From Phytophthora quininea (Eukaryota > Oomycota > Peronosporomycetes > Peronosporales > Peronosporaceae), in NCBI GenBank assembly GCA_011947345.1, contig JAAVTG010000586.1, forward strand, positions 434,001 to 498,000: a stretch of DNA of 64,000 bases, given 5' to 3'. The notes under the pieces are model-generated. The model searched no databases. It was not told the origin of the DNA and saw only the letters and a list, made by a program, of their open reading frames with translations. The position numbers and the translations under genes are program-made. This document shows positions 46,733 to 58,527 of the stretch, in pieces (positions within the stretch are counted from its first letter, which is position 1; each line of letters starts with the position of its first letter).

Positions 46733-47987
46733 ATGGAAGTGGTGATGCTGAACGAGCGTCTGCGCGAGGGCTTCTCGCCGCTGCTGAAGCTGCTGCGCGC
46801 CCCGTACGCCGTGTCCACGCTGCATGTCTCTAACTTCCATGCCCTACCACCACAATCCACAGACTCTGACGACCGCTATACGCAGCACTGCCGCCAGATG
46901 CTGTGGCGACTCAACTCGTACCAATACGGCTCGGCCAGCGCGTTTCTGCTGGATCTGGAGCAACTGGAGCGCAGTGCAGACAGCGACGATCAAAAGCAGC
47001 AAGTGAGTAAGCTCAGGGAGCAGCTGGCGGTCTCAGAGGGCGAGAAACAAAGTCAGGAGAGCGTAGGGACCCAGTACTTGAGTGGGGGCGAGCAGGTGAC
47101 TCTGTTGGGTTCTTCGGGAGTCTTAGGACTGCAGGAAGTAGCCAAAGAAGGCGAAGAGACCAGTTGGCTGTGTAACGTGACGCTGCAGGACCAGGCAGTG
47201 ACTATCGGCAGCTTTGAGACTCGGGAGAAGGCGCTGGAAGGGTACGCAGAGCAGGTTAAGCAGATGGGGAGCCCCGCGGGCTTTGCGAAGCTCCGTAAAC
47301 TGGGGGAAAAGAAGGCAGTCGAGCAGAGAGAAGCGGACAAAAGAATAGTGAAGGAGGCCGTGGCTCTGTGCCACCCTCGATTGACGTCCATGAAGGCCCC
47401 GACGGTGATGGCGAGCGCTCCTGCTCCAGCTGCTAATGGGAGTGCTGGGCCAAGAACTGCCCCTCGATCAGCTACGAAGACTGTCGGCTGCAGCTTCGCC
47501 TGTCGCCAGTCCAGTAGCAACGGAGGCGGTCCCTGCGTCATCAACGCGTCATTCCTTGAGATCATCGACCAAGAGACAGAAAGTGGAGGCAGCTACAGCG
47601 ACCCCGTCGACCAACCCAGGCTCGTACCTTCGACTGCGGCGGATGATCCAGAGACGGCTGTGCAGACATCTAAAAGCCAAGGAAGTCTGCGTGGTGGAAA
47701 ACCCGGAGGCGTTGGAAGGCACGAGACTGCACCCGAAAGGCCGACTGGAGGCGGGCAAAGTGTTTTCTTATCGCCGCAAGAAGCAGATGACGTTCGCTGC
47801 CTTCGTAAGCGACGAGCTGGGCCACTCCGTGTCGGCCTGTGAGCACATTTTCCTCGTCCAGGAACGGGCTAGTATCGACGACCATCTCAAGGTCTGCGAT
47901 GCCTTCTCGGACAAGGAACCCGCAGCTCGTTCCCGCGCACAAACTTCAGCAGCTAAAACGCGGAAGTCGTCGCGCGGAACGCACTGA
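46733..47987 (+). CDS. Unrecognised protein, possibly with a divergent bromodomain-like N-terminus
   Basis: ATG at 46733 (MEVVMLNERLREGFSPLLKL) gives about 417 residues to TGA 47985-47987, after one frame change near 47440 (plus-2 to plus-3 frame). Residues about 50-90, with MLWRLNSYQYGSASAFLLDL, faintly recall the last helices of a bromodomain (L-x3-Y-x-S-x3-F-x2-D-L), but no acetyl-lysine asparagine is evident. A Glu/Lys-rich helical middle follows (FETREKALEGYAEQVKQMG). The C-terminal part is basic, with SYLRLRRMIQRRLCRHLKAK and FSYRRKKQMTFAAFVSDELG, and ends in a Ser/Lys tail. It starts 114 bp after the dynein stop and converges on VPS39. I cannot assign a function; a nuclear role is only suggested by charge. 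Confidence 0.5.
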
Positions 47988-48100
47988 GGTGTGCCTGCAT
48001 TGCTACTATGAATTTCCAACTTGAGATTTGGCTGGGCTCTTTCTACAATATGTTGCACACCAATTCTGCCTGAGCTAACGACTTCGGTTCCTACGTTTTC

Positions 48101-51100
48101 TTAGGAGAAGCGCTCGCCTGTTACAGGACACAGCGTGAGATTGCTGTTGGTGCAGTTGTAGTGCACGACCTTGCCGTTCGGGTACACGGCGAACACGATA
48201 TCGCCGATACGCTTATGGCACACAGGACACAGCGTGTTCGGATCAATCTGCACGCTTTGGTTCAGACGCTCCACGCGGTCGCACTGCACCTGCAGGTTGT
48301 ATACGTTCGACAGCGACTTGGTGATGCTCATTTCGCGCACGTTGTGGGCGCTGTGTGGTAGCGCCTGGGCAAAGAACTCACCCAACTTGGCCAGCGGCGT
48401 TCCCGGAGGCAGTAGCTCCAAGGCTACTGCAGGCTCGAGACTCTTTCCGTGACGTGCCAATAGCTGGAACCCAAAATCGTTGAATGCTGCTTTCTTCGAC
48501 TCGTCCCGAGGCGAGAAGCAGATTTTCAACAGCTCCATCAGAGCTTCGTTGCGCTCCATAACGACTGCGCCAGCTCCAGTCTTCTTCTTCGTTGCTGCTG
48601 ACGAGCCCACTGAAGGCGCACGCGTCCCGTACTTAACAGAGTAACTTTCTGCTCCACGGAGATCGTTCAACTCGTACACGAGAGACTTCACGGCCTCCTC
48701 GTGCAAGGCCCCACGTCCGCACAGAATCACAAACTCGTTGTAAAGGGGCTTGCCCTTGATCTTCTCAACGAGTGGTGCCACGTCGTAGCGTGACGTGCCG
48801 GCCTTAAGGAACTTGAGTAACCGCTTGCGAGCCTCACCCAACGCACCAGGTTCCTTGCCAGGCTGAGACTTGGAGGGAACCTCTCCACGAGCTACCAAAC
48901 AGAGTGTTTCGTCTAAATATTCCAGCGCCAAACGGGTGTGGTGAGGGTCCACCACGATCGATGTAGCACCATCAGGACCACGAGTTGGCTCGTCGTCGTC
49001 GTCATTGTCGCCAGCAAGGAAGTGGCTGTAACTATCGTTCACTCCGAGTGGGTCTGCCGCCATGTCAGTAAAACCAAAGCCCCGGCTGCTGCCTTCAATG
49101 CTTATTCCCGCTCCAGCATCTGCAGCCGCGGCACCTGTTGCACCCCCGCTGCAAGTGCTGCGCCAGCTTCACCAGTAGCCTTAACAAGGGTCTCGAGATA
49201 TCGCTGAACAATAGCAGGATCGTCGGAGTGTTGGCGTAAATGAGCGACCACATCATTCGATGGTAGCGGCGGTCGACGGTCTGTGAAGATACGGAGAGCC
49301 TGCTTCGGAGACGTGGCCTTGATAATCCAGATGGACTGTTTGAAAATGAACTCTGTCTCTGTCTCGGGAACAGCAAGGAGAACATCGATAGCGGCCTCAA
49401 TGGGGGACTTTGGCATCCCACTTGAGCCGCCGCGTTGTTTGTACTCACCATGATGCAGCAGCGCAAATACCTCCAGAGCTTCGTCGTAGCTTCTGTGCGC
49501 GAACAGAAGCTGTCCGGCTTCGTAGTACAATTTGTGCTTCATCAGGAGCGCGCGACACGACTCCAGTTCAAGCGCGCAGCCGCCAAGAGATCCTTCTGGG
49601 CCTTCAACATCCGGGTTCGGCTCTTGAATGAGGACGAGCAACTCCTTGTATCGCTTGAAGTGGACATACAACCGGAAGAGAGCCGTATCGATGGCCTCAA
49701 CTCGCCGTGCATCTTTAGGGGTGCTTGTGACGTTTGACACTGAACGACCACGCGCTGAAGACATTGTACGCACTCGAGCACGAGCCTTGTCCCGCATATG
49801 CTTTTATACTGCCCGAGGAACTTAAGAAGTGCCTTTTGTGCGTCGACAACGAGGTCAGCCGCATCGCTTTTAGCAATGTCAGGGTCTAATGGGGCCCTCG
49901 GAGACGACAGAAGCTCTTTAATAACGGACGAAATATCAGGAGCGGAGCTGTTGCCGCGCGGGAGCACTTCAGCTTTGAACACTGACGGTTCGTAAGCAAA
50001 CGACGAGCACTGCAGTTCTGGAAAGAACGAGATGAACTCGCACGGCTCAATAGCGGCGCGATACATGTAGTCAGCAGCCTGCTCAAACTCGAGTCTTCGA
50101 AGAAGCGCCACCGTGGCCTGGCGCTGGAAGCGCTTGATCTTACTGCGCTGTTTGTCGCTCGACAGCGACGAAATCGACTTGCGAACCAAGTTCTGAGCCT
50201 CATCAATCTGTCCGCGATCCAAGAGCTCCCAACCTGCTGATCCAGCGGCATGGGTTCAATCTTCATCACGCTCGAGATGCCGCTGGAGTCTCGCACTCCG
50301 ACAATCACAACATCTTCGCTGTCTCCGCTTTGTCTCGGCTCCATATCCCACTTCATACCGTTGCCAAACATGCACACTGCACGTGTCAGCGGGATCGTCT
50401 GGACCAGAGAGCCGTCGCTCGCTCGATGGATCTCCACGCCAACTCGCGGCACAAGCGCCAGCAAATAGGGCGCCGAGAACTCCACATGCTGCGGACTTTG
50501 GGCCCACGTGATGGAATTCTTAGGTACTGTATCTCCCGTGAAGCCCACAAAGACACCGACACGATCCATCACGGCGACTAAAATCTCCTCCTTAGGGAGC
50601 AGCTTCACTATGGGAAAACTGTCGGGTCCTGAATGCCTGGCGAGTTGATCTGGGTCGCGTCTCCGGACTTGTCGTTGAGTAGAAAATAGTCCTTCCTGTA
50701 GCCCACCACCACCTTATTCCTGTACCAGGCCATAGCTTCGGGTATATCTTGAGTGGCGAACTCTCTTAAGTACTGGTAGCTCTTGTCGGAGCTGTGGTAC
50801 TGGTAGATGACGATCGACTTCTTCTTGAGCAGTGCCACGCCCAGTCGGAAGTGCGGGGGCCCTCGCTGGTTCACGCAGACCGTGCGCACCTGGTGGTTGT
50901 TGGCTCGGGAGAAGTCAAAATCCAACGGCTTGAGGTCGGTGGCTCCGTGGGCCGTCACTTCCCCGTTGGAGACGACGATCAGCATGCGGATGTGCGGCAC
51001 GGCCAGCAGCTGCTCCACCCGCTGGCCGTGGGCGAACTTGTAGTGGGCCCCGGCGTGCTGGTGCCCTTGCGGGTGTCGTACATGACGAGGCGGCCGTCCT

Positions 51101-51209
51101 TGGAGCCCACCACCACACGAGAGCTGTAGTGCGTCACGCACTCCACCTTGCCCTCGAAGCCCGTGACCACAGCGGTGGACCGGAAGGCCACGCGCTCGGA
51201 GGACGACAT
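48101..51209 (-). CDS. VPS39: VPS39/Vam6-type HOPS (or VPS3-type CORVET) tethering subunit
   Basis: Vam6/Vps39 binds Rab7/Ypt7 and tethers late endosomes and vacuoles in the HOPS complex. Start ATG 51209 (MSSSERVAFRSTAVVTGFEG). The N-terminal CNH/beta-propeller shows SSRVVVGSKDGRLVMYD, IRMLIVVSNGEV and EILVAVMDRVGVFVGFTGD. Helical clathrin-type repeats follow (RLYVHFKRYKELLVLIQ, YEAGQLLFAHRSYDEALEVF). The C-terminus has the zinc-ribbon hallmark TLCPVCHKRIGDIVFAVYPN and then GKVVHYNC. About 1,040 residues, normal for the family, with no intron. Five frame changes: 51048-51051 (CCCC on +), 50624-50626, 50228-50230, 49802-49805 and 49105, each repaired by one homopolymer base. The close relative TGFBRAP1/Vps3 is the alternative. 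Diverges from the short ORF at 51378. Confidence 0.85.
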
Positions 51210-51377
51210 GGGGAAGCGCGAGCTGTAGCGGAAGAAGGGGACGCTGAGGACTTTGCTCGCGGTGGACTTTGCCCGTAAACTTCGGTTAAATGTCAAATCT
51301 ATTGTAAGATATATTTGGTCATACCTATTTTCAAGGGATTTCATTGGTCAATCAAAGAAACCCCAGTTCTGCCTGCT

Positions 51378-51641
51378 ATGCCTCCAAGCCAAGCAGACGG
51401 GATCGAAGCGGCCAACAATCGACGCATCAGCATCAGCACCGACAAACGAAATTGGCACTGCGCTAGGAGTCAATTTGAAAACGGATATCAAGGCGGATTG
51501 AGAAGGCCACAAGCGCTTGTTAACGATGGTAGAGCATACATCAAGCTAACATTGCATCCTCTTACTGTACAAGACGAAAAAGCAGCTGAGAAGCTGATTA
51601 AACTTCGTGGTAGAGTTACAAAAGTAATGGGAATCATATAA
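51378..51641 (+). CDS. Small hypothetical ORF (87 aa)
   Basis: ATG 51378 to TAA 51639-51641. The middle (YQGGLRRPQALVNDGRAYIK, KAAEKLIKLRGRVTKVMGI) looks mildly coding and basic, but I recognise no family. It sits at the edge of the AT-rich island, 169 bp from the VPS39 start and divergent to it. It could be the remnant of a longer gene or of a transposon. Confidence 0.25.
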   Translation: MPPSQADGIEAANNRRISISTDKRNWHCARSQFENGYQGGLRRPQALVNDGRAYIKLTLHPLTVQDEKAAEKLIKLRGRVTKVMGII

Positions 51642-51831
51642 GCAATTTGTCTGATTTGGGGTTGGGAAATACAGTTTTGGTGGTATCGTGGAATTTGATG
51701 AGCTATACAAGCAATCCCATTTCCATTTGTTATGACCACTTCGAAACCTGTAGCAAATCGTCTCAATCGAGTGAATACCAGCAAAACTTTGTTACAGTAT
51801 AAACTTGCGGACCTAGACAGCAAACTGGAAA

Positions 51832-52110
51832 TTAATTATGAGGTATGCAGCTAATCCATCGTAAACCTAACGTATTGAGCGACCAAGCGCGTAGCAGAGA
51901 CGCAAGCATATTTAAACAGGCGACGTCAATGGCACTTGAGTCGTCGACCTTTCCTAAGTGGTGCGCGTAATCTCCAATGAATTCTCGAGTGATTAACTCA
52001 GTACTAAGCAGTACTACTGGTGCAGCACCAGCAGAATAGCGTTCCGTATGCGTACCAAATTTCACCCTTACACCTTCATTGATTCTTGGCTGATCTAATA
52101 ATACGCGCAT
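51832..52110 (-). CDS. Short ORF with faint histone-fold resemblance
   Basis: 92 codons. The segment ERYSAGAAPVVLLSTELITR recalls the AGAPVYLAAVLEYLTAE region of H2A with a one-residue offset, but the rest (GDYAHHLGKVDDSSAIDV) diverges. No basic tail is present. It may be a relic or chance similarity, in AT-rich surroundings. Confidence 0.2.
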   Translation of the reverse strand: MRVLLDQPRINEGVRVKFGTHTERYSAGAAPVVLLSTELITREFIGDYAHHLGKVDDSSAIDVACLNMLASLLRAWSLNTLGLRWISCIPHN

Positions 52111-55100
52111 TGCTGTGGCCCAGAACAGGTGACAAGGTTACCGTCACAACTGTCGGCTCGTGGTATTCGACGCGGTCCTGAAAGGTGTCTTAATATGAAC
52201 AGTGCCCTACATATGTTGGCAGCAGCACCACTGGCTAGTGATTGTTGGCACACTTCCTCAGCTTTCCATAACCTTCATCGGACGACCAGTAAAAAGCATT
52301 GAGACTACTGAAACACATAATGCATAATTGCAAATGGTACGTGAAGCACAGCCTTTAATCAATCCAAATTGAGGTTAGAATGAATATGTCGCGGTGCGGG
52401 TAAGCGGCTTCAAGAAGAAATAAAATGTCACGCTTACTAATATCGGAGATTATAAGCGTCCGATGTAATCCCTGATAGAAAATAAGTGCAGATTTCTGGC
52501 TAGTTCAAAGAAAGACTTTTGTTATTGCGGTTGTCACCAGAAGCGGAGGCGTCTACACAGCTGTTGTGCACGGAAGAGAGCGGTTACTCCACGACCCTGC
52601 CATCGGAGGAGGGTGAAGGGGGCATTGATTCCACTATGGTATACTTTGGCATTCTTGCCGATTTCATTCGTGTAGACAGCTGACTGCAGATTTGCGTGCA
52701 GCGCTCGACTGCACCAGATCATTGCGGCCAGACATCAAGATCGCTAAGCTGTCGACTTCAATTTTAAAACTCGCCATGGTGCCACCATTGCGCAGGCAAT
52801 GAGAGAGAATCGTAACCTGTTCAGCGCACTTACCCGCCTTGACGAAATAGCGCATTGGAAAGCTGTAGCTTCAGGCCTAGCTCCGACCGACTTGTGATTG
52901 CTTGTCAGAACCCATACTACTAGCACAATACAGCACCAATTCCTGCGACCTCGCCATAGGTTTTAACGGGCTATCACACCGAATTGGTCTGTTTGCTCTT
53001 AGATTGTTTCTAAACGGAATTGCGAGCCCCACCTTGAGATCTGCCTGGCCGGTTTTGTTCCGCGCTAGGGCTCGCCGGCACATTGGCTGACCATTGATCA
53101 CAACGGTATCCAGACGAGCGCAACGACTGCGTCCTCGTCGGTTTGGACTGGAACGCTGCTACATAAACATGTGAAACGCTTCTTGCGTCGAATACCAAAC
53201 TCGAGCAGCCCTCAATGCTAGCACTGGGTCCGACGTATATCCGGTGACGAGGCCCGTTCTTAGATTACGTAAACCAACGATGCCATAAAATCAGCTGTAA
53301 TGTGAGAAGCTAACGTTTGTGGATTCGGCTGAAAAAGAAGGCAGCTTTTATGAGGGGCTCTGAGCAGCTACCTGCCCTCGCCAATTGTCTATGGGGCTAG
53401 AGGTCCTGTATTATTGGCGACAATGACGTTAGACATGCAGAAAATGACCCACTGCCGTAGCGGTTAGTACCGGCGTTATTCGACTGGAAAAGTACCTGCG
53501 GGATGTTATACAGAGGTACGTGCTTATGTCAAGATCAACATCATCAGATAATTATTTGAATGCTCTGGTAATAGCGTGACTTGAATCAGTTGCGACACTG
53601 AAAGCAAAACTGTTAAACTTTCCTGAGGTCGGGAGTGGTGTGGTAATGCTACTGGCAAGCTGCGAGATAGCCATCTACAACATGGTTTCAGGGATCACGG
53701 GTTCTGACTCGGTTGTCGAATTGATTGAGTTTGTTCCACATCCATGCGGTAGCAATACTTGACTACCATTCAAGCAAAACCGTCTGTTTGTGCCCAGTTA
53801 GATAAATGATGGAGGAGGCTCAAGATACTCGGGATACCGAAGAAGTACTTACCCCGATTGTTCTGCTCCTTGTCGTGGATGTTTTTCTCCGGCGGCGGAG
53901 GAATGCGTTGAAGGATTATAATAATGTGGAAGAACGTTCCCACCAGCTATTCTCATCGATATTCGCCTCAAATCCATTGCTTATACTGTCGACAGCACAT
54001 AAGAAGAGTAAAATAATAGCTGAAGAGCCGTCAAAGATGTAGTATGATTAACAATGTATGAGCCTACTAAAATGTATCAGCATAGAGAACCAATTTCCAT
54101 TTATTGCGTTGCACATATAATTAAATTCCGATTGCTCACGCTGGCCTTTGCCATAACATACTCCACGCCGCCTACTTCGCGTGGCGTAATCATTCACCGA
54201 GCCATTTCTGCCGGACGTGCTTATGATGAACAGGCACACCAGATCTTCAACGCTTGCGTCACGATCAAAATTTTATGTGATTGAGTCTTGTAGGCGTATT
54301 TTTATGTGATGATTTTACTGTTGATACCAACGGGTATCCCATTACAATATCCTGGCTCTACTGCAATATCATTACGGCAGCGGTACTGGGTATCAGTTGG
54401 ATGTTCACTCGCATGCATTAGTACTGGCCACCTCACCATAATATAACTGATCTTCTTACTTAGAAATCGTTTGACGAGGGGCCGGTAGCTGCTTGAGGTT
54501 CTGTAAACCTGCCTTCTTGGTTTTAATTTCATCATGATCGCCAGTCCATCATGTGTGGTTTGACCGGTTTTGTCATTGATCGCAACGGTGTTGTTGTAAG
54601 TGTGATAGCATGAATTTGTAAAATATGGAGAAAACTGCGTTAAGTTGATCGTAAGTCTGGGTAGCGTTTTGGCATTTGAAAAGAATAATCTCTAACATAA
54701 TTGCTATTTCTGTGTAAGGAAATGAAGAGGACCAAATGTTGCGTTCCGCTTTGGTAGGTGTATGGTACGGTGGATCCGGTCGTAACGAGAGTTCGGACGA
54801 TTACGCTATGTTACATTCGCGACTAGGACGATGTCGACGTTGATGCTGTGGACGCAGCTCGCGGTGTCCGCCGTAAGGTATCGAATCTGTTTGGCGATAC
54901 CATCCAAATGGAATACTAGACGCACGCCATCAATATGTGCGTGATCTACGCAATGGGAATGCGTGAGCATGTCGAGACAATTTTGAATGTAAAACGAGAT
55001 AAAAAGGCTCGTTCAGTCTGCACTAAGGATATAGCTTTTACATAGGGATCTTTAATGATCAAGAAAGTTCATGCTACCAACAACTATTAACATCCCTCAG

Positions 55101-56066
55101 CGTGTCGAGTGATTTGCCAAAATCTAACGGCAGAATGGTCTTCCTCATGTATTCGACATTGTCGACTGTGGCACACGTGTAGAATCGACCATTTTGCTGT
55201 TTAGAATCTGCATAATTAACTCCGAGACATCGTATGCGCACGATGTGGCACATCATTATTTTGTGTGTCAATATGTCGATGGAAAAGTGCGTGTGTGCGG
55301 GGTGCAATGATTCCACGAGTTTCCCGCCGATTTTTCCCGCTGAAATCGGCAACAACATGGTGACCGATCGTGTTACAATTTCGAACACAGTAAATGACAA
55401 CGAGTCGACATCTGAACCGGGTATCTCGATCGGGTCCATCAGTTCGGTGGTTCAGCTACGGAAATGAATTGAATACATTGAGTGATGATGTTCTTTGTTG
55501 GAGATCTCGTGGTTGCAAGTTTCAAGGGTTTTTGCGTGGATGTGAGGAAAGGTCGTATTTGTTGCCGTCCGAGTATCCTAAAAGCATAGCAGTTTCCAAC
55601 TTTCAAATGTTCGTGCCTACAGGTGAAACGTATAATTAGTCTGGACACCTATTCAGTCTGGACTCGTATCTAGTTTGAACGGTTGTTATCAGAAATATCA
55701 CCGTGAACGTCTTGAATCTCGAATAAACACGAGATTGCGCGCTTTCATTATTTGCCATTATTTTATCAGCACCACGGGGTTTTAACTTCTCCTATCGCTT
55801 ACAGCGATTCTAGCAGCAGCATGAATATACTAAGAACTCACTTCGCTGCTCGCCTTGTCGCTTTCCCGCTGCTCGCTGTACTACTTGCTCCACCGCTTAT
55901 TTTATTGCTTGCGCTGCTGATTGATTTGCAGATTGTCTTTCTGCTTGCTTTGTCGCTCGCTGCGCTGGTAGAATCTTTAGCCTGCAATGCTCGTCTGTCA
56001 TTCGGCCGTGCAAACTCACTTAACGCCCGCTGAATTGTAGCAGAAGCGAGGCGTCGTTGTGCTGTG

Positions 56067-56097
56067 GCTCAGCAGGAGCAGCCCACTCCTGCTGAGC
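56067..56097. repeat. Perfect 12-bp stem hairpin, 7-nt loop
   Basis: GCTCAGCAGGAG, loop CAGCCCA, then CTCCTGCTGAGC. It is GC-rich within AT-rich DNA and lies inside the candidate mobile element, so it may be an internal structure of that element. Confidence 0.5.
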
Positions 56098-57548
56098 GCT
56101 TGATTCCGATCCTCGGTGGCAATCCAAGCGCCGCACATGGCTGCCTTGCTTCTCCTCCTGCTGCTCTTCTTGCTGGGTTAGACCTCCGAGGTATCTTCGC
56201 CATGACCACTGCGTTCGTGTAAACAGCGTCGATACAGCGGTTTTGTGGTAGATTTGATGCTGTTTCACGTCGCCAGTGCAGAAACCTCGTATACAGTCCC
56301 GAAAAGACCGCGGAGATTGAGCGATGCGTGGGTGCCCAACTCGGCAGACGATTCGCATTTGAATCAGGTAAAAATACTACATTTAACATGAATAAAGTTC
56401 ATTTTGTGGTTAACATGGGTGATGGTAAAAAATAGAGCTTTCGAGACGATTCACGATTCAATTCGATACCATGACGTTGTTAGTGGTGGTGAGGGGCGGC
56501 TCTAGTCGTTAAAATTAGTGATGGGGCAAGTGCTAGAATTGAGCCTCCCATGATAATATTCCAGAATACCGATTCTAGATATCGGTTCGTTGTCTGAAAT
56601 ATGACATACCTGGCGTCGCGTACCGCTCAGGGCCAATAGGGTGAACGAATCAACGAGGCTTGGGCAAATGGCCTGCCGACAACAAATGAGATAGAAGAGA
56701 AATTTATGATACAGACTATTTTCATGGACGATGCCACTACGCAAAATTTTTTGGTAATATTTTGGAGGAGAAACACATCAATGCCAGCCTCCTGCCTCCA
56801 AATGCAACACACCTATGCCAACCTGGAGACTCATTTATTATCAAATTCATTAACAGCGCGTGATGAACCGAGTGGGATAAAAAGAAGCGCCGTCTTGCCG
56901 AAGAGAATAACTTCTCAATACCAAACAGAGCTGGACAATGGTCTTAAACGCTAGAAATCCAGGAAAAGATATTATCTAAGTCTTACGACTCGATGTGTTC
57001 AAAATGTGAATAAAACACGTGATGATAATAACATAATGTTTTCTAGAAAAGCAATGATGTTGTGTGGCCTTTCAAAAAACTTAACAGTCTGTAGGAAGAA
57101 GCATCAGAGCACCGTGATATCATTGAAAAGTATCGAAACAACTTTGAAAGCGGTGAGGTATGATCCAACAATATTAATACAATAAACAACACTTTTCTGC
57201 CATATAGGGAAATGTACAGCTAAGCCCAACAAGAGTTTATGTCAACGCTGGTCACTAAATACCGGTACTAAATCGGTACATATATGTGCCCTCCCAAACC
57301 CTTAATGCCAACGCTGGTCAGTACGGTAATTGCCAGTACGATATTGCTTCGAATCCGTCCGTATCCACGAGGGCAGATGGTGCGGCTGCGAGCAGACGCA
57401 CTAGATGCCGAAAAACACATATCACTGGAACCAGTATTTAAAAGTCCTATCCCAGTATTCGCGTAGCCCTAGTTGTATTGCTTCTTCGGACTCGCATTTA
57501 GTCTGACTTACAATGTTTGATTTGTTGGCCGATGAAATGTCAATTCAG

Positions 57549-57571
57549 AATTAGTCTGGTCCAGACTAATT
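57549..57571. repeat. 23-bp inverted repeat (head-to-head TIR junction)
   Basis: AATTAGTCTGG, a single T, then CCAGACTAATT. Each arm equals the terminus of the candidate element at 55634, so two element ends seem to abut here, as in a nested insertion or a solo junction. Confidence 0.6.
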
Positions 57572-57794
57572 GACCTATTTAACGTACGGAGTGGCACTTT
57601 TGACAGGAGGAATACGCCTCGATCTCGATTCTATCGAACGGCAGCAAATTACTCGTGGGCGAAATTTACAGGATGAATGACTGGTTTTAGTAGAGAATAT
57701 ATAAATTGAAGACAAGATTAAGGAGGCGATTGGCATTGCTGCCCTACCAGCATCTACTCAACACCCTCGGCAACGTTATCCTTAGCTTTTTTCC

Positions 57795-58527
57795 TCAGCA
57801 GAGTGGCCCCGAAACCAACACGAACTGCACTCGGCGCCGTCTTCTGTTCATTTTTGTTGTGACCAGTAACCCAACGGCACTCTTGCACTGCTGAAATACG
57901 TCCACAGCACCAGCAAACGAGAGATTTGCTGTTGTCAGCCCGAGTGTCGAAGATTTCAACTCGATTTTTCTCATCAGGAAGCGAAGCTCATAGAGACGCT
58001 TTTGCTGATTCCCATCACTCAAGTCTACAGAAGGCATTCGACGAAAAGGCGGTAGATTTCGTGAGATATTACCACAGCACCAGTAAACCCACGCCTGCTC
58101 TGCATTACCAGACGGCAGCTTCAATCCCAGCAGGAAAACATGCGTGCCTCCACCCTAGATGGGATACGCTGACTCACCAGCACTGTCGATTTCACCTGTA
58201 TGGTCAATTCAGTAGCGATGTCTTCAGGACTGGTCACTTCCGCATTACCGCGTAATTGATGCAGTACTCCTGTGTCTTCCAACCGCTTCATGATTGAAGA
58301 TGCCATACTGTCACAAGTGAGAATCCCAGTTGACCCGCACGCTCTTTCAGCACCGTCGACACCCCACCAAACAACTGTTCACACATTGCATCTTGCGACC
58401 CAGTAATTGTTTTCATATCGACATTTCGGGCATCCACTTCCGCTCGCAGATCATCTCGAGCAGCATGTATTTCGCCCGATATTGTGACGTGGGGTGGAAC
58501 GCAAGTAGGCTGTATCTCTGACTCCAA
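57795..58527 (-). pseudogene. Fragmented minus-strand coding relic
   Basis: Three consecutive minus-strand frames can be chained. MESEIQPTCVPPHVTISGEI with VDARNVDMKTITGSQDAM and EQLFGGVSTVLKERAGQLGF comes first; then MASSIMKRLEDTGVLHQLRG with TELTIQVKSTVLVSQRIP; then MRKIELKSSTLGLTTANLSF. The helical, polar character resembles oomycete retroelement gag-type proteins, but no zinc knuckle or protease motif is seen. Breaks and stops suggest decay. Confidence 0.3.

Larger units (their letters stand above)
55634..57571. mobile_element. Candidate 1.94-kb DNA element with 13-bp terminal inverted repeats
   Basis: The left end AATTAGTCTGGAC (55634-55646) is matched by its inverse at 57559-57571. Further copies of AGTCTGGAC occur just inside the left end (55655) and near 57500 (TTAGTCTGAC). 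Short TIRs flanked by AT suggest a Tc1/mariner-like or non-autonomous element. No intact transposase is visible; minus-strand frames at 55.8-56.36 kb are fragmentary. Confidence 0.35.

Noticed and set aside
52664..53200. Copia-type retrotransposon call on the minus strand
   Set aside because: No integrase, protease or reverse transcriptase motif could be read; only vague resemblance.
53462..53525. tRNA-like stretch (TAGCGGTTAGTACC, TTATTCGACTGG)
   Set aside because: No complete cloverleaf or CCA-side acceptor stem can be drawn, and the B box is poor.
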